From: Toxorhynchites rutilus septentrionalis
Taxonomy: Eukaryota > Arthropoda > Insecta > Diptera > Culicidae
Length of the DNA stretch: 64,000 nucleotides
Direction: 5' to 3'
Assembly (NCBI RefSeq): GCF_029784135.1
Contig: NC_073746.1
Location: 226,747,882 to 226,811,881, forward strand
How positions within the stretch are numbered: the stretch's first letter is position 1; the number at the start of each line of letters is the position of its first letter. Both the position numbers and the translations under genes were made by a program. Below the pieces are notes generated by a model, which did not search any database, had not been told where the DNA came from, and worked only from the letters and a program-made list of their open reading frames with translations. Positions 10,099 through 20,399 of this stretch are shown here, one piece after another.

Positions 10099-10460
10099 AC
10101 ATGAAAAAGCTATCTGCGGGATGGGTGCCGCGATTGCTGACCGTCGACCATAAAAAGCAGCGCTTTGATGATTCAACAGCCGGTTTGGTGCTGTTGAAGC
10201 GTAATCGAGTGGACTTCTTTCGACGTTTTGCGACGATTGTTTTCATTAAAAATTCCGGGACATTTCAGCCCATGTAGTACATTCACTGCGCTTAAGTAAG
10301 AAAAAGGTGAACAGTGGTATTAATCTGTTGTAACGCTAACCGATTCATGTACGCCCAGACTTTTGCTTCTTTTCACCTTTGATTGAACATGAGATTGCAG
10401 GACATCGCGCAATATATCAATGTCAATAAGCAATAACTTTCAAGTATATTGTTATAATGC

Positions 10461-11501
10461 TATAGAGCAATGCCACCCTAATTCCGTCGGTTTCTGACCC
10501 GACCATCTCCAACGTTTTTGAAACTTGGTACTTATAACTTATGATGGCTACATAAAATCACAAATTTCATTATCATATGACCAGTTTTAATTACGACTGA
10601 TTTTTCAAAAGGGCGTAATCATAATCATTGTTCCGAGCAATTCCAAATGAAATCGACAAATGACAAAACATGAGCATTTTTGATTCGAATAAAAGTGTGT
10701 ATTCCGTTTGGGTTTGAGTTTTCCACAGCAATTGGGAATTTTTTGACTCAAGCGTAACTTTTGTAAAGGGCGTATCGATTTGAGTAAGAGAAATCTTTGA
10801 TAATTTATATCTCAAAAAATATGAGTCGTACCGAAATAGTGTGTTAAAAAGAGTAATAGAGTATTGTTGGCTTAATTTGAAAAAATAATAATATTTCATG
10901 AACATGACTTAAATAATATTAAAATAGTTATATCTCGAGAACGGTTAGTTCTAAGATAAAACCTCATACATAGTTTTTCATGTATAATCGCATGTAGATT
11001 CCATTCTTCATATTACTTTTTTTAAATGGTAAGAATTTCAAAAAGTATTGAAATTTCGAAAATTTTCAAAAATTCATATCTCCAAATAAATACTCCAAAC
11101 TTTGTTAAATTGGAATAAAAATATACAAAAAAATATCGAAGGGGGAGTGTTTAGAGACATAAAAGTTTTAAAAAATAAATTTAATTTTTGAGAAATATTT
11201 CATAACAGTTCATTTTAAATGTTGTTTTTCCAGAATGGCTCATTTATTTTCTAACAACTTTGTCACACATCATATTTGAAATGGACATCTGGATTTTGAA
11301 TTACGATTTTTTGAAAAAAAAAGTTCAATGTTTCTGCATACGTACTTATAATAAATCAGTCGTAATTAAAATTGGTCATATGATAATGAAAATTGTGATT
11401 CTTGGTAACTTCCATCATTTGCACAAAGTTTCAATAAAAATCGAAGAGGGTCGCGTCAATATCTACCGTTTCCGGCTGATTTGGGGTGGAATTGCCCTAT
11501 A
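10461..11501. mobile_element. long-TIR non-autonomous DNA element
   Basis: The left end (TATAGAGCAATGCCACCCTA) and the inverted right end (TATAGGGCAATTCCACCCCA) match, and the match continues through the arms: AACTTGGTACT..., CATTATCATATGACCA and TTTTAATTACGACTGATTT on the left have inverted partners at about 11355-11400. Ends are compatible with a TA duplication. No transposase is recognised; the interior is AT-rich. A Tc1/mariner-type MITE is the likeliest class. Confidence 0.75.
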
Positions 11502-11892
11502 TGAATGCAATAGATGAGATGGGAAAACTATCATTGACATGCAGTCATAACTAAAACCATAACGTTATTTCAAAATATCTGTAAGTTCTATATGAAACTT
11601 CAAAAATTTGTAATGTATGACTACAGATTCTTGGTTTTTAAAGGTCTGAAAAATATGTAAAAATACAGATTATTCTGTAGATATGGCAACCCTGCTCAGG
11701 ATATACATTTTAACAAAAAAGTTCATCAATTTGTGAAAAATATGGATGTTCGAACGGGCATCAAAAACCCTTTTATTGATAAATAGAATTAAATTATATT
11801 TATTTCATTATTATTTCATTTATTGTTAAATTCAGCTTTGCATATTTTAAAACTCATTCATTTAACGTGTCCACGTTGACATCGGAAAGAAC

Positions 11893-12425
11893 AGTAAGAC
11901 CACTCCTCAAGCAAAAAAAGAAAGTGACAAAACATTGAGGAAAAAAATCCAATCCATTTATTATAATCAATTCGTATTGTTCGAAGAAATTTATAACATA
12001 TGTAGTTAGAACAATAGACAATCATAAAAAAAATTGTTTAAAGCATACTTAACAACTAAAATGACGCGACAAAAATTGTAAAGACCAATTTCAAAATTTA
12101 TGGTAAATAAATAAAAACAAGAAAATTTCATACCGTGAAAAGCTTCTAGGGATAGTACATGGTCGTGTAATCTTTGTTACGTATCACTTCACGCACCCGG
12201 TTCGACATGGATTCCACCAGCTTCTGTCACGTGGTGACTGGGATGGCGTATCAACAAGTTTGGGTCCTATCCCACAGTTGATCCTTATGCTTCGACTTCT
12301 CTGTGCAATGCAAATAAATTGTTATAAATAGATTGAACCGGATTGGATTATTTTTTCGCAAAGTTTTGTAACTTTCTTTTTTCTTTGCTTGAGGAGTGGT
12401 CTTAATATTTTATCCGACACTGTAT
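11893..12425 (-). mobile_element. Tc1-like deletion derivative
   Basis: Left end CAGTAAGACCACTCCTCAAG and right end GAGTGGTCTTAATATTTTATCCGACACTG are inverted; the left end lacks ~15 bp present in the right one. On the minus strand the interior retains a Tc1 transposase C-terminus (LVESMSNRVREVIRNKDY...). It is fused end-on to a copy of a pogo-like terminus (12427-12475). Confidence 0.7.
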
Positions 12426-13445
12426 ATAATCGAGTCTAAAATTATATATAATAGAGTCCGATCTGTATTATGTCGTTGTTTCCATCATTTGAAGCGGTGG
12501 GTAGTGGTGCTTGACTTGGCGAATCGATCTTTTCACGATCTTCTATAGGTTCTCTATAGGGTTCAGCTCCGGTAACTGCGCTGGCGTCCATGACGTCAAC
12601 TTTGTTATCCTGTAACCACTTTTTGACGGTCTTGGCGGTGTGCTTCGGATCGTTATCCTGCATGAACTGCCATTTCATGGGCATCTCCCACTCGGCGTGT
12701 GACAGCACATCCCTTTGGATTTGGGCGTAGAGGTACTGATCCATGATCTTATCCACCTAGTACAGGTGGTACCAGAAGAAACATCCCCACACCATAACGT
12801 TCCCAACTTCATGCTTGCATGTCTTCGTGGTATACTGTGGCATGTAAGCGCAGCCTATTGAGCGATGAACCCAAGTTTTTCCGTCCGAGCCGATGAGGTT
12901 TACCTTCGTCTCATCCGACCACAGTATTGTGTGACACCACAAGTGTATAGTTAGCTTGCTGGTAACGATTGTATCGCTTTACTGTACCTTCCTACATTGC
13001 ATAACCTACTTGACCATTATCAACCGAGTTATCGTCCTCCTCGAATGCGATCGCACCACTGACTGACATCACACACGAGCAGTGGTTCAATCGGAAGTTA
13101 TTCGACGGCACAGTACATCGGTGGATTCCTCGTCCCAAGCGGCTACACAAGTTTATTTCGCCACTGATTTTCCTTCTCCAGATCGATCCAATCGAAGTGG
13201 TCTTTCGCGAACGTCAGCCGCGCCTTCAGATGCTTCGATATCAACATCGGGACCTTCCGGGGGCTTTTATCGCCTAGACCCTGCTCCACCAGTCGTCCAG
13301 TCGTTACGGTTTTTTGCGATCGTGAATGGCATTAAACACGAAGGTTTTGGATCGTCCCAAGTATTCTGCGATTTCGCGTTGGCTACTGCCTGGCTTGGAC
13401 ACTTTGCGGATGACCATCCGCTGTGATTCCGCGCAATTACGCGCG
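12140..13445 (-). pseudogene. Tc1-like transposase, rearranged
   Basis: The HTH part lies at 13440-13330 (VSKPGSSQREIAEYLGRSKT in frame), then decayed linker. The catalytic core at 12942-12560 contains WSDETKVNLIGSDGK (first Asp), VMVWGCF and QDNDPKHTAKTVKKWLQDN (second Asp). The third catalytic block is degraded and runs at about 12535 into unrelated sequence (DSPSQAPL...). A C-terminal fragment reappears at 12140-12250. Multiple stops make it non-functional. The family normally encodes ~340 aa. Confidence 0.88.
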
Positions 13446-13719
13446 ACTCATTTTTCGTTGACTGCAACAAGAATACGAGAATTAAAATCTAACATACATT
13501 TTCTTTACATGGTAAATACTTATCAGGATCCGAAAAACAGAAAATACCACCGAGAAACAATCAATTTTCTAAAAAAATCGGTCGAAACAACACTCGAAAC
13601 AGCCGAATCGAGGAACTGGTCCCAAATTTTGTCGCGTCATTAAGTTGTTATTCTAAAAACGCATTTTTTATTGAATGACTATGTTTTAACTACAGTTTTT
13701 ATAAATTTCCTCGAACAAT

Positions 13720-13870
13720 GCAAATAAATTATTATAAATAGATTGAACTGTATTGGATTATTTTTTCGCAAAGTTTTGTCACTTTTTTTTTTGCTTGACG
13801 AGTGGTCTTAATATTTTGTCCGACACTGTATAATCGAGTCTAAAATTATATACAATCGAGTCCGACCTGT
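13720..13870 (-). mobile_element. Tc1-like right terminus inserted in a pogo-like terminus
   Basis: Tc1-like end ...GTCCGACACTG at 13828 plus TA (13829-13830), then a pogo-like terminus (AATCGAGTC...ACAATCGAGTCCGACCTG) up to 13870. The same junction is repeated at 12325-12475. The pogo-like end matches those at 24124-24886 and 45447-46840. Confidence 0.7.
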
Positions 13871-13878
13871 CGTTGTCG

Positions 13879-14105
13879 TTGTCGTTGTTTCCATCATTTG
13901 AAGCGGTGGATAGTGGTGCTTGACTTGGCGAATCGTTCATTTCTTTTCGGCCGTCTTTGAATGTCTTACTCCATTCATACACCCGTGTTTTCCACATAGT
14001 TGAGTCACCAAATGTCACCGAAATGTTCAAAATGTTGTAGTAGTCTACAAGAAACACGAAATTTCGTTTGCAACACAACATTTCACTTTCAATATCTTTG
14101 AGCAA
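13879..14105 (-). pseudogene. mariner-like transposase N-terminal fragment
   Basis: Minus-strand frame ends ...TRVYEWSKTFKDGRKEMNDSPSQAPLSTASNDGN, which resembles the HTH-to-linker segment of mariner-type proteins, where an aromatic W/Y..(F/K)..GR block precedes a (S/P)GRPS-like basic patch. The patch is eroded here. A fragment of the same segment (DSPSQAPLPTASNDGNND) recurs fused to the Tc1 core at about 12470-12535. Confidence 0.55.
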
Positions 14106-14307
14106 TAAAATTATTCATATCAAAAATCGTCGAGCAAAAAACTTGTTCACTTGTTCCTAATGACACTGTGAATAAACTAAATGACAGATAGCGCTCAACA
14201 TTGACATTAATACCTCTAACAGCGTCTGTCAACAGTTTGCGACCTATGACTGGTAACTTATTGAGCAATGTGCTATACTTTTAGATGCTGTTTAGAAATA
14301 TAAAATA

Positions 14308-14600
14308 ACTAGCTGATCCGGCAAACACTGTTCTGCCATATAAATTATTGCTATTAATATTTCAGCGATCTTTAAAATCGATCGAACGTGATCCATAGAA
14401 TAGAACGAATGGAACGATTTGAACGGAAGTGTGTATCATCACGTTTATGTCACGTTATGTTATGTATCAAGTTTATGTTGCCGAAAGTGACGGTGCGGTT
14501 CGTCATTCGTAAAACAAAGTGAAATGTTCGTGACCCCTTAGTGCTCTTAATTGTGTTTGACATATCAAGGAATGGAGCGCCAAGACGATGACCGCCAACG
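14308..14600. repeat. CTAG-ended Helitron-like fragment
   Basis: Starts (inverted) ACTAGCTGATCCGGCAAACA, the complement of the TGCCGG..CAGCTAGT terminus seen on the Helitron-like copies at 5130, 26640 and 33510. The body differs, so this is a related family sharing the 3' end. Its other limit is not defined. Confidence 0.4.
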
Positions 14601-15055
14601 AAAAAAAAATAAATAAAAATATAAAACCATTACAATTTCAAAGTATTTCATTAACGCAACTGACATGCTTGATCTTTTAATAGTTGAATGTAAAGTGACA
14701 AAAATACATTTTTCTCGTGAAATGAAATAAAAAGAAATAGTCTCTATCAGATTATCAGACCCGAAAGCAATTTTAAATTATGAAAATTTGAATGAAAATA
14801 ATTACTCGAAGTTGTTTAAATACTTAGAAGACATAGTTTTGACCTAACTTAACTCGTTGCATTTCCACCAAAACATTATCCATTATATAAAACCGTTATC
14901 AGATTTACATGTAACGAAGAACATAATCTAATACAATGCATGAATTGATCTTACATGGCAACTGTTGAAACAATTTACTTGCAAAGCAAATATGTTGAAT
15001 TCAATTGAATTCGAAAATTGTTTCATTCAATCAATAATTTAACCAATGCAAACAA
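14600..15055. other. unassigned AT-rich sequence
   Basis: AT-rich with no open frame of note and no match that I can see elsewhere in the window. Confidence 0.4.
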
Positions 15056-15059
15056 ATGC

Positions 15060-15135
15060 ATACTCATAGAGATGAACCAGCCTTTGGCTGAAAATCTCTT
15101 TAATAAAGAAAGAAAAAAAAAAAAAAAAAAAAATG
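15060..15135 (+). repeat. LINE 3' tail with poly(A)
   Basis: GATGAACCAGCCTTTGGCTG, then CTCTTTAATAAAGAAAGAA and a run of ~20 A. The polyadenylation signal and A tract suggest the 3' end of a 5'-truncated retroposon. A copy of the dispersed CCACGTCAACTTTGCGATTG repeat follows at once (15140-15190). Confidence 0.6.
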
Positions 15136-15139
15136 CATA

Positions 15140-16330
15140 CTAAGCCAACGGTAGTCCCACGTCAACTTTGCGATTGTATCATTGTATTTTTTGGTACTGT
15201 TGCTCAGAAGAGTGCTAAGGCGTTGTCAAGCCAATATTTGAATTCTTTCACATATTCAAAATAAATATAATTCCGAAAGTCAATGTACGTGCATTCAATG
15301 TCTGTAAAACGAATATTTATGTTAATCATCACATGTTGCTTACGCTAATTCAAAGTAACTTTTCTTTTTTTTAGATCGGTAAGTAGCAACCGTGTGATAT
15401 CTATATTCTCAAATGTTACTAACACTCGAAGTCTCAACTTCTCATAATAGTTACTCTTAAAATAGAACATTTATTCGCCATTACGCTGTTCAGTATTTTT
15501 TCCATAAAATGAAATGACTAGAAATAAAAATGGAATAGCTAAGTTCACCGGAGCAAATTAAAACCCAAGCAATTCGCCATTTCAATGCTTCTACACACGG
15601 ATCGCTATCAGATAATGCAAAAGCAGTCATGTTCCCACCTCAGCTACCGGGATTAGTAAACATCACACCTTTGTCCATTAATTGCCACTATAGCCTCGCC
15701 TAACCGCCGCAGCAGCTCCACCTACAACTCGTAAATCGACAAAGACGAAGACAACAGTTTGCCGGGTTTTTTTTGCTGCCTCATTTCTATATTCTGCCAA
15801 GAACCGGCTCAACTCAGGATTGGAATTCTAGTGCAGCTATGTAAATTTCTTCTACGCGTCCAGGTTCTGCAAAACTGCAGCGCATTTTGCCTTCATTGTT
15901 ATTATTATTGTTATTCCGGTTCTAAACTGCCGCCAGGAATAATAAAGGTGTTTGGTTCGAAATTGATGGTACGTGACTGGCATGTAATGTCATTGTCACC
16001 CGGTCCGCTCCGATATGCGCTCACGCTGAGCATACGGCGGCAGGCAGCAGCTAGAACCCCAACCGGGGCCAAGTGAAGCGAGAAAAGTCACACACAAATT
16101 AGCATGCAAAATAATAGGAACAAAATCGGAGGTTATACCGCGTCCGTCTCATCCTTTCCAATGCTTTCCCTGGCGCGATGATAGCGCTTTCACACGGTGA
16201 AACGGAGCTGTTAAACGGTCATGTGTGTTCTGTACCGTTAAGGCGGATGATGATCAGAACCTTGTCGCTGCATTACATGGCATGGGAGCATGTTCTTGTA
16301 CAAAGATGTAGATAGAGAGGAAGAAGACGA
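15140..16330. other. unassigned, GC-richer after 15600
   Basis: After the short dispersed repeat the sequence is AT-rich, then GC-richer between about 15560 and 16330. A 105-codon frame (15759-16076) has no recognisable domain. No splice-defined gene could be argued; it may be unique host sequence. Confidence 0.35.
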
Positions 16331-16437
16331 ATTTCAGCTGTAGGAGATTCTTCGTAAACCCTATGTGTAAATATCTAAACATAATTTTTATATATCAATT
16401 TAAAAATATCACATTGGATGATGGATCGTTTACTTTT

Positions 16438-16880
16438 TTAAACTCTCTTTTAGTGTCTATTCACATTAGAGATGTTGGTAGTGTTAATTCGGGAGGCGGC
16501 GTCCTCATTGCTATTATTTCGTTATCAAATTCAGAATATGTTCAAACAACAGAGTTCGACGAGTTAGAGCAAGCGTATGTGAAAGCACTTATTGCGGAAG
16601 AGATACATATATTTGCATATGTTTGCTTCCCCCCTGATCCTGCTCAAATTAGTTGTTATGAGAAATTCTTCGAAGTTGCTGAAAATATTTGATTTTCCTT
16701 TGCACCAGAATAAAAAAATCCACATATACGAAGATTTAACTCAACGAAATGTGGATTTTATCACTGATTTTGATAATGAATTTATCTTGCTTCCAGTTGT
16801 TGGTGATAATAAGACTCTGCAATTTATTTCTGATAAAAAAAGCCGGTCTTGGATTGCATCAAATAAACAATGTTTATAAT
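16438..16880 (+). pseudogene. LINE endonuclease relic
   Basis: Frame contains SGGGVLIAI, FDELEQAYVKAL and ...FAYVCFPPDPAQISCYEKFFE, the pattern of the APE-type endonuclease of LINE ORF2, which nicks target DNA (R/K..GGGV.I.., then YVPP...Y..F). A frameshift at about 16690 moves the rest (FPLHQNKK...NVDFITDFDNEFILLPV) to another frame. Confidence 0.75.
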
Positions 16881-17153
16881 CGACAGAATTGCTTCTCTGT
16901 ATTTATAGATAACATCCAACAACCATTTGATTATAAATTTTAGGTAGTCTTTGATTACACTGAAGCAAATTACCAATCAATTAGGTGTAAGCTTAATTAT
17001 ATCAATTGACAGGGTTTATTTAGAAGTATGGAAAACATTGAAGTAGTGAAGTAGCGGTGACGATTTTTTACTCGATAATCAATGAAATTTTAGAGGAGGA
17101 AGAAACAGAAGAAACATAGACACAAAATATCCGATTTGGTTTAATCAAAACAT

Positions 17154-17426
17154 TCTTCTTCTTGAATGGCGTTAACGTTCCCTGGTGGAACTTTTGCCGT
17201 CTCAACGAATGCATTAACTAGCGTCATTCATTAATACTTGATTGAGATTTCTTAAGCCAAATAACACGCCTTGAATGTATTCCGAGGGGCAAGCTCTTGA
17301 ATACGCGTGACCACAGTGCAAGTCGACGGAAATTTCATTGACGAAAAATCCCCCGGCCAGAACGGGAATCGAACCCGAACACCCGGCATAATAATTTGAG
17401 ACGCTAACCACTCGACCACGGGTGCA
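17154..17426 (-). mobile_element. SINE-1 inserted in LINE ORF2
   Basis: Perfect 14-bp TSD TTTAATCAAAACAT at 17140-17153 and 17427-17440. The tail (TTCTTCTTC at the left) and B-box complement (GGGAATCGAACCCGAACACC) show minus orientation. Removal restores PIWFNQN...NLKNKKSRR, the basic linker before LINE RT. Confidence 0.93.
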
Positions 17427-18478
17427 TTTAATCAAAACATAAAGAATCTAAAAAATAAAAAAAGCAGAAGGCACATAAAATTTATAAGAAATACAAATCT
17501 GACGCTAATCTCGAAGATTATCTAAACATTTGCGAACAGCTCAACTCTACTGTTAAAAACGCCTTTGAAGATTACAACTCAAAAACAGAGTCCGACATTA
17601 AGTCTAACCCTAAAAGTTTCTTCAATTACATAAAAACAAAATTAAAAAACAATAGTTTTCCATCACGCATGTACCTTTACGAAACCGTGGGGAATGGCCC
17701 AGAAAAAAATTTCAACCTCTTTGCAACATTTTTTCAAGAAGTTTATATTGAAACATCTGAGGTGGGGCCGAGATCGTGATTTCTTCGCATTTCTTCCAGA
17801 ATTTCCTCGTAATGTTGGCGTCAGACAATTAACTTACAGTGAAGTTTTTGACTCATTAAATAAGCTTGACGTCTCGAAGAAAAAAAATGGCATCTGAATT
17901 AACTCATCCACTTTTATGGGGTTTCAATAATTCATTGGAATCGGAAAGGTTTCCGAAAATATGAAAAAACTTGCTTCTTGTACCAAATCTGGTGGATCAG
18001 GTGTAAGAAAGTATCGTGGTGTGGCAATTAATTCTTGCATTACAAGACTGTTTGAGGCCTTAAGAAACCAAAAACTGTTTCAACAACTTAAAACACGAAT
18101 TATGAACGAATTAGCAACATTGTTTTTTTTTTTTTCAAAGGACGCTAAAAAACAAAAAAAAATGCTGGAACTTGTCACATTCACTTTGAATGCAATCGAT
18201 AATGGTAATCAAGTTGAAGCTCTGTACACTAACTATACTAAATCTTTCGATCGTGTTGATATACCATTACTGCTCCTTAAACTTAAAAAAAAGTGATAGA
18301 AGTCAAGCTATTGAAATGGCTCGAATCATATCTGACTAACCGTATACAAATAGTATAATTTAATGGAAACATTTTGGAACCAATATTTGTTACATCTGAA
18401 GTTCCCCAAGGCTCTCATTTTTGACCACTTTTGTTCATATTATTTTTAATGACGTTTACGTTTTCTTAAAAGTATTAA
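17427..18478 (+). pseudogene. LINE RT 5' half
   Basis: Linker KNLKNKKSRR..., then SNPKSFFNYIKTKLKNNSFP, SGVRKYRGVAINSCITRLFE (RT block .YRG..I.S...K.FE), YTKSFDRVDIPLLLLKL (the A-motif Asp region, reading YTKSFD) and VTSEVPQGSHF...LLFILFFNDVYV (VPQGS.LGP.LF..(F/Y)NDV). Several stops and frameshifts occur. It ends at the MITE target TTAA (18475-18478). Confidence 0.85.
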
Positions 18479-19124
18479 GGAGAGACCCCTGTCTGGAAGG
18501 TCGAAAAATAATGAATGTTCTTTTTTTGTTCGGATGTTAAGAATAAAGTGAAGTGTTCGGGTATTTTGGTTATTGGTTAAGGTATATTTGAAGATGTATT
18601 TTCCATTTTTTGTGTGCACGATAATGATTATTACGTCGTTGATAGCTGGATGCATAGATTCTGTCTGAAAATAGGTACCTTGATGGTGGTATCGGTTCTA
18701 AAGCAACGGGGTGTCGTAGAAAAAAATCCAATGAATATTTTGAAACCTTAGGACAATACCTAAAGCGTTACATAGGGGTTTTCGAAAATTCGAAAAATTA
18801 TCAAAATGGCGGCCATTTTTGTTAAAAATGAATTATTTTTCATAAAAAATATTATTTTAATATATTTCATAATAAATCGGTCGAGTAGATCCTGAGATAT
18901 CGATACCACCAGTTAAAAAAACATGGTTTCGAGAAAAACGCGTTTCAAAATTCACACAGCAACACTATGTCCCTTGAGATGACTTCATACTTTTGGCTGT
19001 AACTTTCCAACGAAATCAAATATCGAAAATTCCTTCTAGGACAACATTTCTAAAGACATAACCTTCACAAAAATGCAAAAAACAAAAATTCGATTTTTTC
19101 GATTTTCCAAACCGGAGTCTCCCC
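18479..19124. mobile_element. TTAA-flanked MITE (piggyBac-type), family 1
   Basis: TTAA at 18475-18478 and 19125-19128. Imperfect TIRs: left GGAGAGACCCCTGTCTGGAA, right read inward GGGGAGACTCCGGTTTGGAA. Length 646 bp, with no transposase. Inserted in LINE RT just before the catalytic YTDD box; the frame is continuous across the TTAA. An inverted relic of the right half is at 37215-37470, and a left-end-like fragment lies at 35027. Confidence 0.93.
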
Positions 19125-19718
19125 TTAATGCACTACACAGATGATATGAAGCTGTATATGGAAATAATGAATCAAGAAGGCTCTCAAACATTCAAAAATA
19201 AAGTACACATCTTTTATACAGTTTATTACAGCTCAATAGTAGAAATGCACTTTGATGTCTTTACAAGAAGAAGAATACCATTATACAATGGTATTAAGCT
19301 GGGAAATCAACCCATAAATAGATATCAACGAGTAAGAGGCGTAGGTATGGTCTTAGATTCGAAACTAACCTTTGTTGATCATTTTAATACAATCATCCAT
19401 AGAGCAAAGAATATGTTGAGCTTCATCGAGCGCTTTAACCACCATTTCCAGGATCCGTACACAATAAAAACGTTGTACGTTACATACGTCAGATCAATTC
19501 TCGAATATTGTAGTATTGCATGGTCCGCCTACATAACTTCACACGATGGCAGAATTGAATCTGTACAAAAACAATTTTCATTATTTGCACTTCGTAAACT
19601 AGGCTGGTCTAAATATCATCTCCCTCCGTATGAAGCATGCAAAAGCCTAATAGAACGTCGGAACTCTGCCATGATTCTATTTAATATAGACATCATATCA
19701 CAATACTCGACCCTGTAA
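19125..19718 (+). pseudogene. LINE RT 3' half and C-terminal domain
   Basis: Continues with HYTDDMKLYMEI (catalytic box, Thr in place of Ala of YADD), GVGMVLDSKLTFVDH, TLYVTYVRSILEYCSIAWSA, RIESVQKQFSLFALRKLGW and YHLPPYEACKSLIERR. This order and spacing is typical of jockey/R1-like ORF2 C-termini. Two catalytic Asp are intact here, but the protein is broken upstream. Confidence 0.9.
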
Positions 19719-19835
19719 CGAACACAGTGAAATAATTGATGTAACCATATCGAGGTCAATGCTTAAAGACTATTTGAAAAGAATGTGATACAGTTAAGAT
19801 TACCATTAAGATTGTGGCGTTAAGATTGTGTTTAA

Positions 19836-20069
19836 CATGTTGACTGCCACGTCAGTCACCGGTGACTGACACCAAGTTTTCGCTCAGGCTGCGTCAGTCA
19901 CCGGTGACTGACAGTATAACATATGATAATAGAGCTTATTAATATAAGTATATAAACTTATAAGCATTTCCTTTAGGACAAAAATATCTTCCACTACGAT
20001 AAGAAACGATGGTCCTAATACGTATAAAAACTTCCACAGAGTCGCTATAAAACCGTGGCACTCAACGTG
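19836..20069. mobile_element. TTAA MITE, family 2, with internal palindromes
   Basis: TTAA at 19832-19835 and 20070-20073. TIRs: left CATGTTGACTGCCACG, right read inward CACGTTGAGTGCCACG. 234 bp, no coding capacity. Carries two copies of the perfect 20-bp palindrome GTCAGTCACCGGTGACTGAC (19851-19870, 19893-19912). Confidence 0.92.
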
Positions 20070-20111
20070 TTAAGCAACATGTGTAGTCTGTGCTGGTTTG
20101 AGGAAATAAAT

Positions 20112-20395
20112 ACAGTGGAACCCGCGAGCGGATGATCCGCGGCAAGTATTACGCGCGACAGTGTGTTTCATAGTAAATCTATAGGCGTTCCCGAAATTTT
20201 TCAGTGAGTAATAGGCTCATGCCCTTTTGTTTCATATTATCTGACCACTGATGTACATGACCTTGCAGATGGATTGTTTAATGATTTCTGTATTGATAAA
20301 ACATAGCTTTCATGCTGAAAAATCTATTTTCGTGTTTGGAACTCATTTTAGTCCTTTATTGCGTTATCCACGATTTTCGTTATACGCGGTGAACT
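20112..20395. mobile_element. pogo-type MITE
   Basis: Left end ACAGTGGAACCCGCGAGCGG; right end GTTATCCACGATTTTCGTTATACGCGG is roughly inverted. GGAACC(C/T)CG-type ends with GATTATCC/GATAATC-like stretches are typical of pogo/Tigger. Shares an internal GACCTT.CAGATGGATTGTTTAATGA-type block with 32080-32470. Confidence 0.6.
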
Positions 20396-20399
20396 AGCC

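Larger units (their letters stand above)
9129..10243 (+). pseudogene. mariner transposase N-terminal half, broken
   Basis: Reading across the inserts gives a mariner HTH region: KEEYRILIKHYFFMGKTPEQ, a TAG stop at 9195-9197, TVYRRFSEF, GRTSTADAPRSG, the QELAAEAVGISKERG helix, KLSAGWVPRLLT and FFRRFATI. The Asp-containing catalytic blocks are missing. The frame is cut by a retroposon-like insert at 9326 and a SINE at 9946. It encodes at most a DNA-binding fragment and is not expected to be translated intact. Confidence 0.92.
8957..10274 (+). mobile_element. mariner element 3, internally deleted and doubly interrupted
   Basis: TIRs ACATGGGTTGAAAATTCCCG (left) and, read inward from the right end, ACATGGGCTGAAATGTCCCG. 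TA flanks lie at 8955-8956 and 10275-10276. Without two later insertions (9326-9790 and 9946-10098, with one TSD copy each) only ~670 bp of mariner remains: the DNA-binding half of the transposase joined almost directly to the right TIR. The catalytic half is deleted. This mariner belongs to a different subfamily from copies 1 and 2. Confidence 0.9.
16360..19780 (+). mobile_element. LINE, nearly full ORF2, twice interrupted
   Basis: Successive endonuclease, linker and RT fragments lie in one direction. A SINE-1 (17154-17426) and a TTAA MITE (18479-19124) split it, each with a clean target duplication. Reading across either insert restores the local frame. The 3' end fades after 19780, and no poly(A) was seen. 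Confidence 0.88.
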
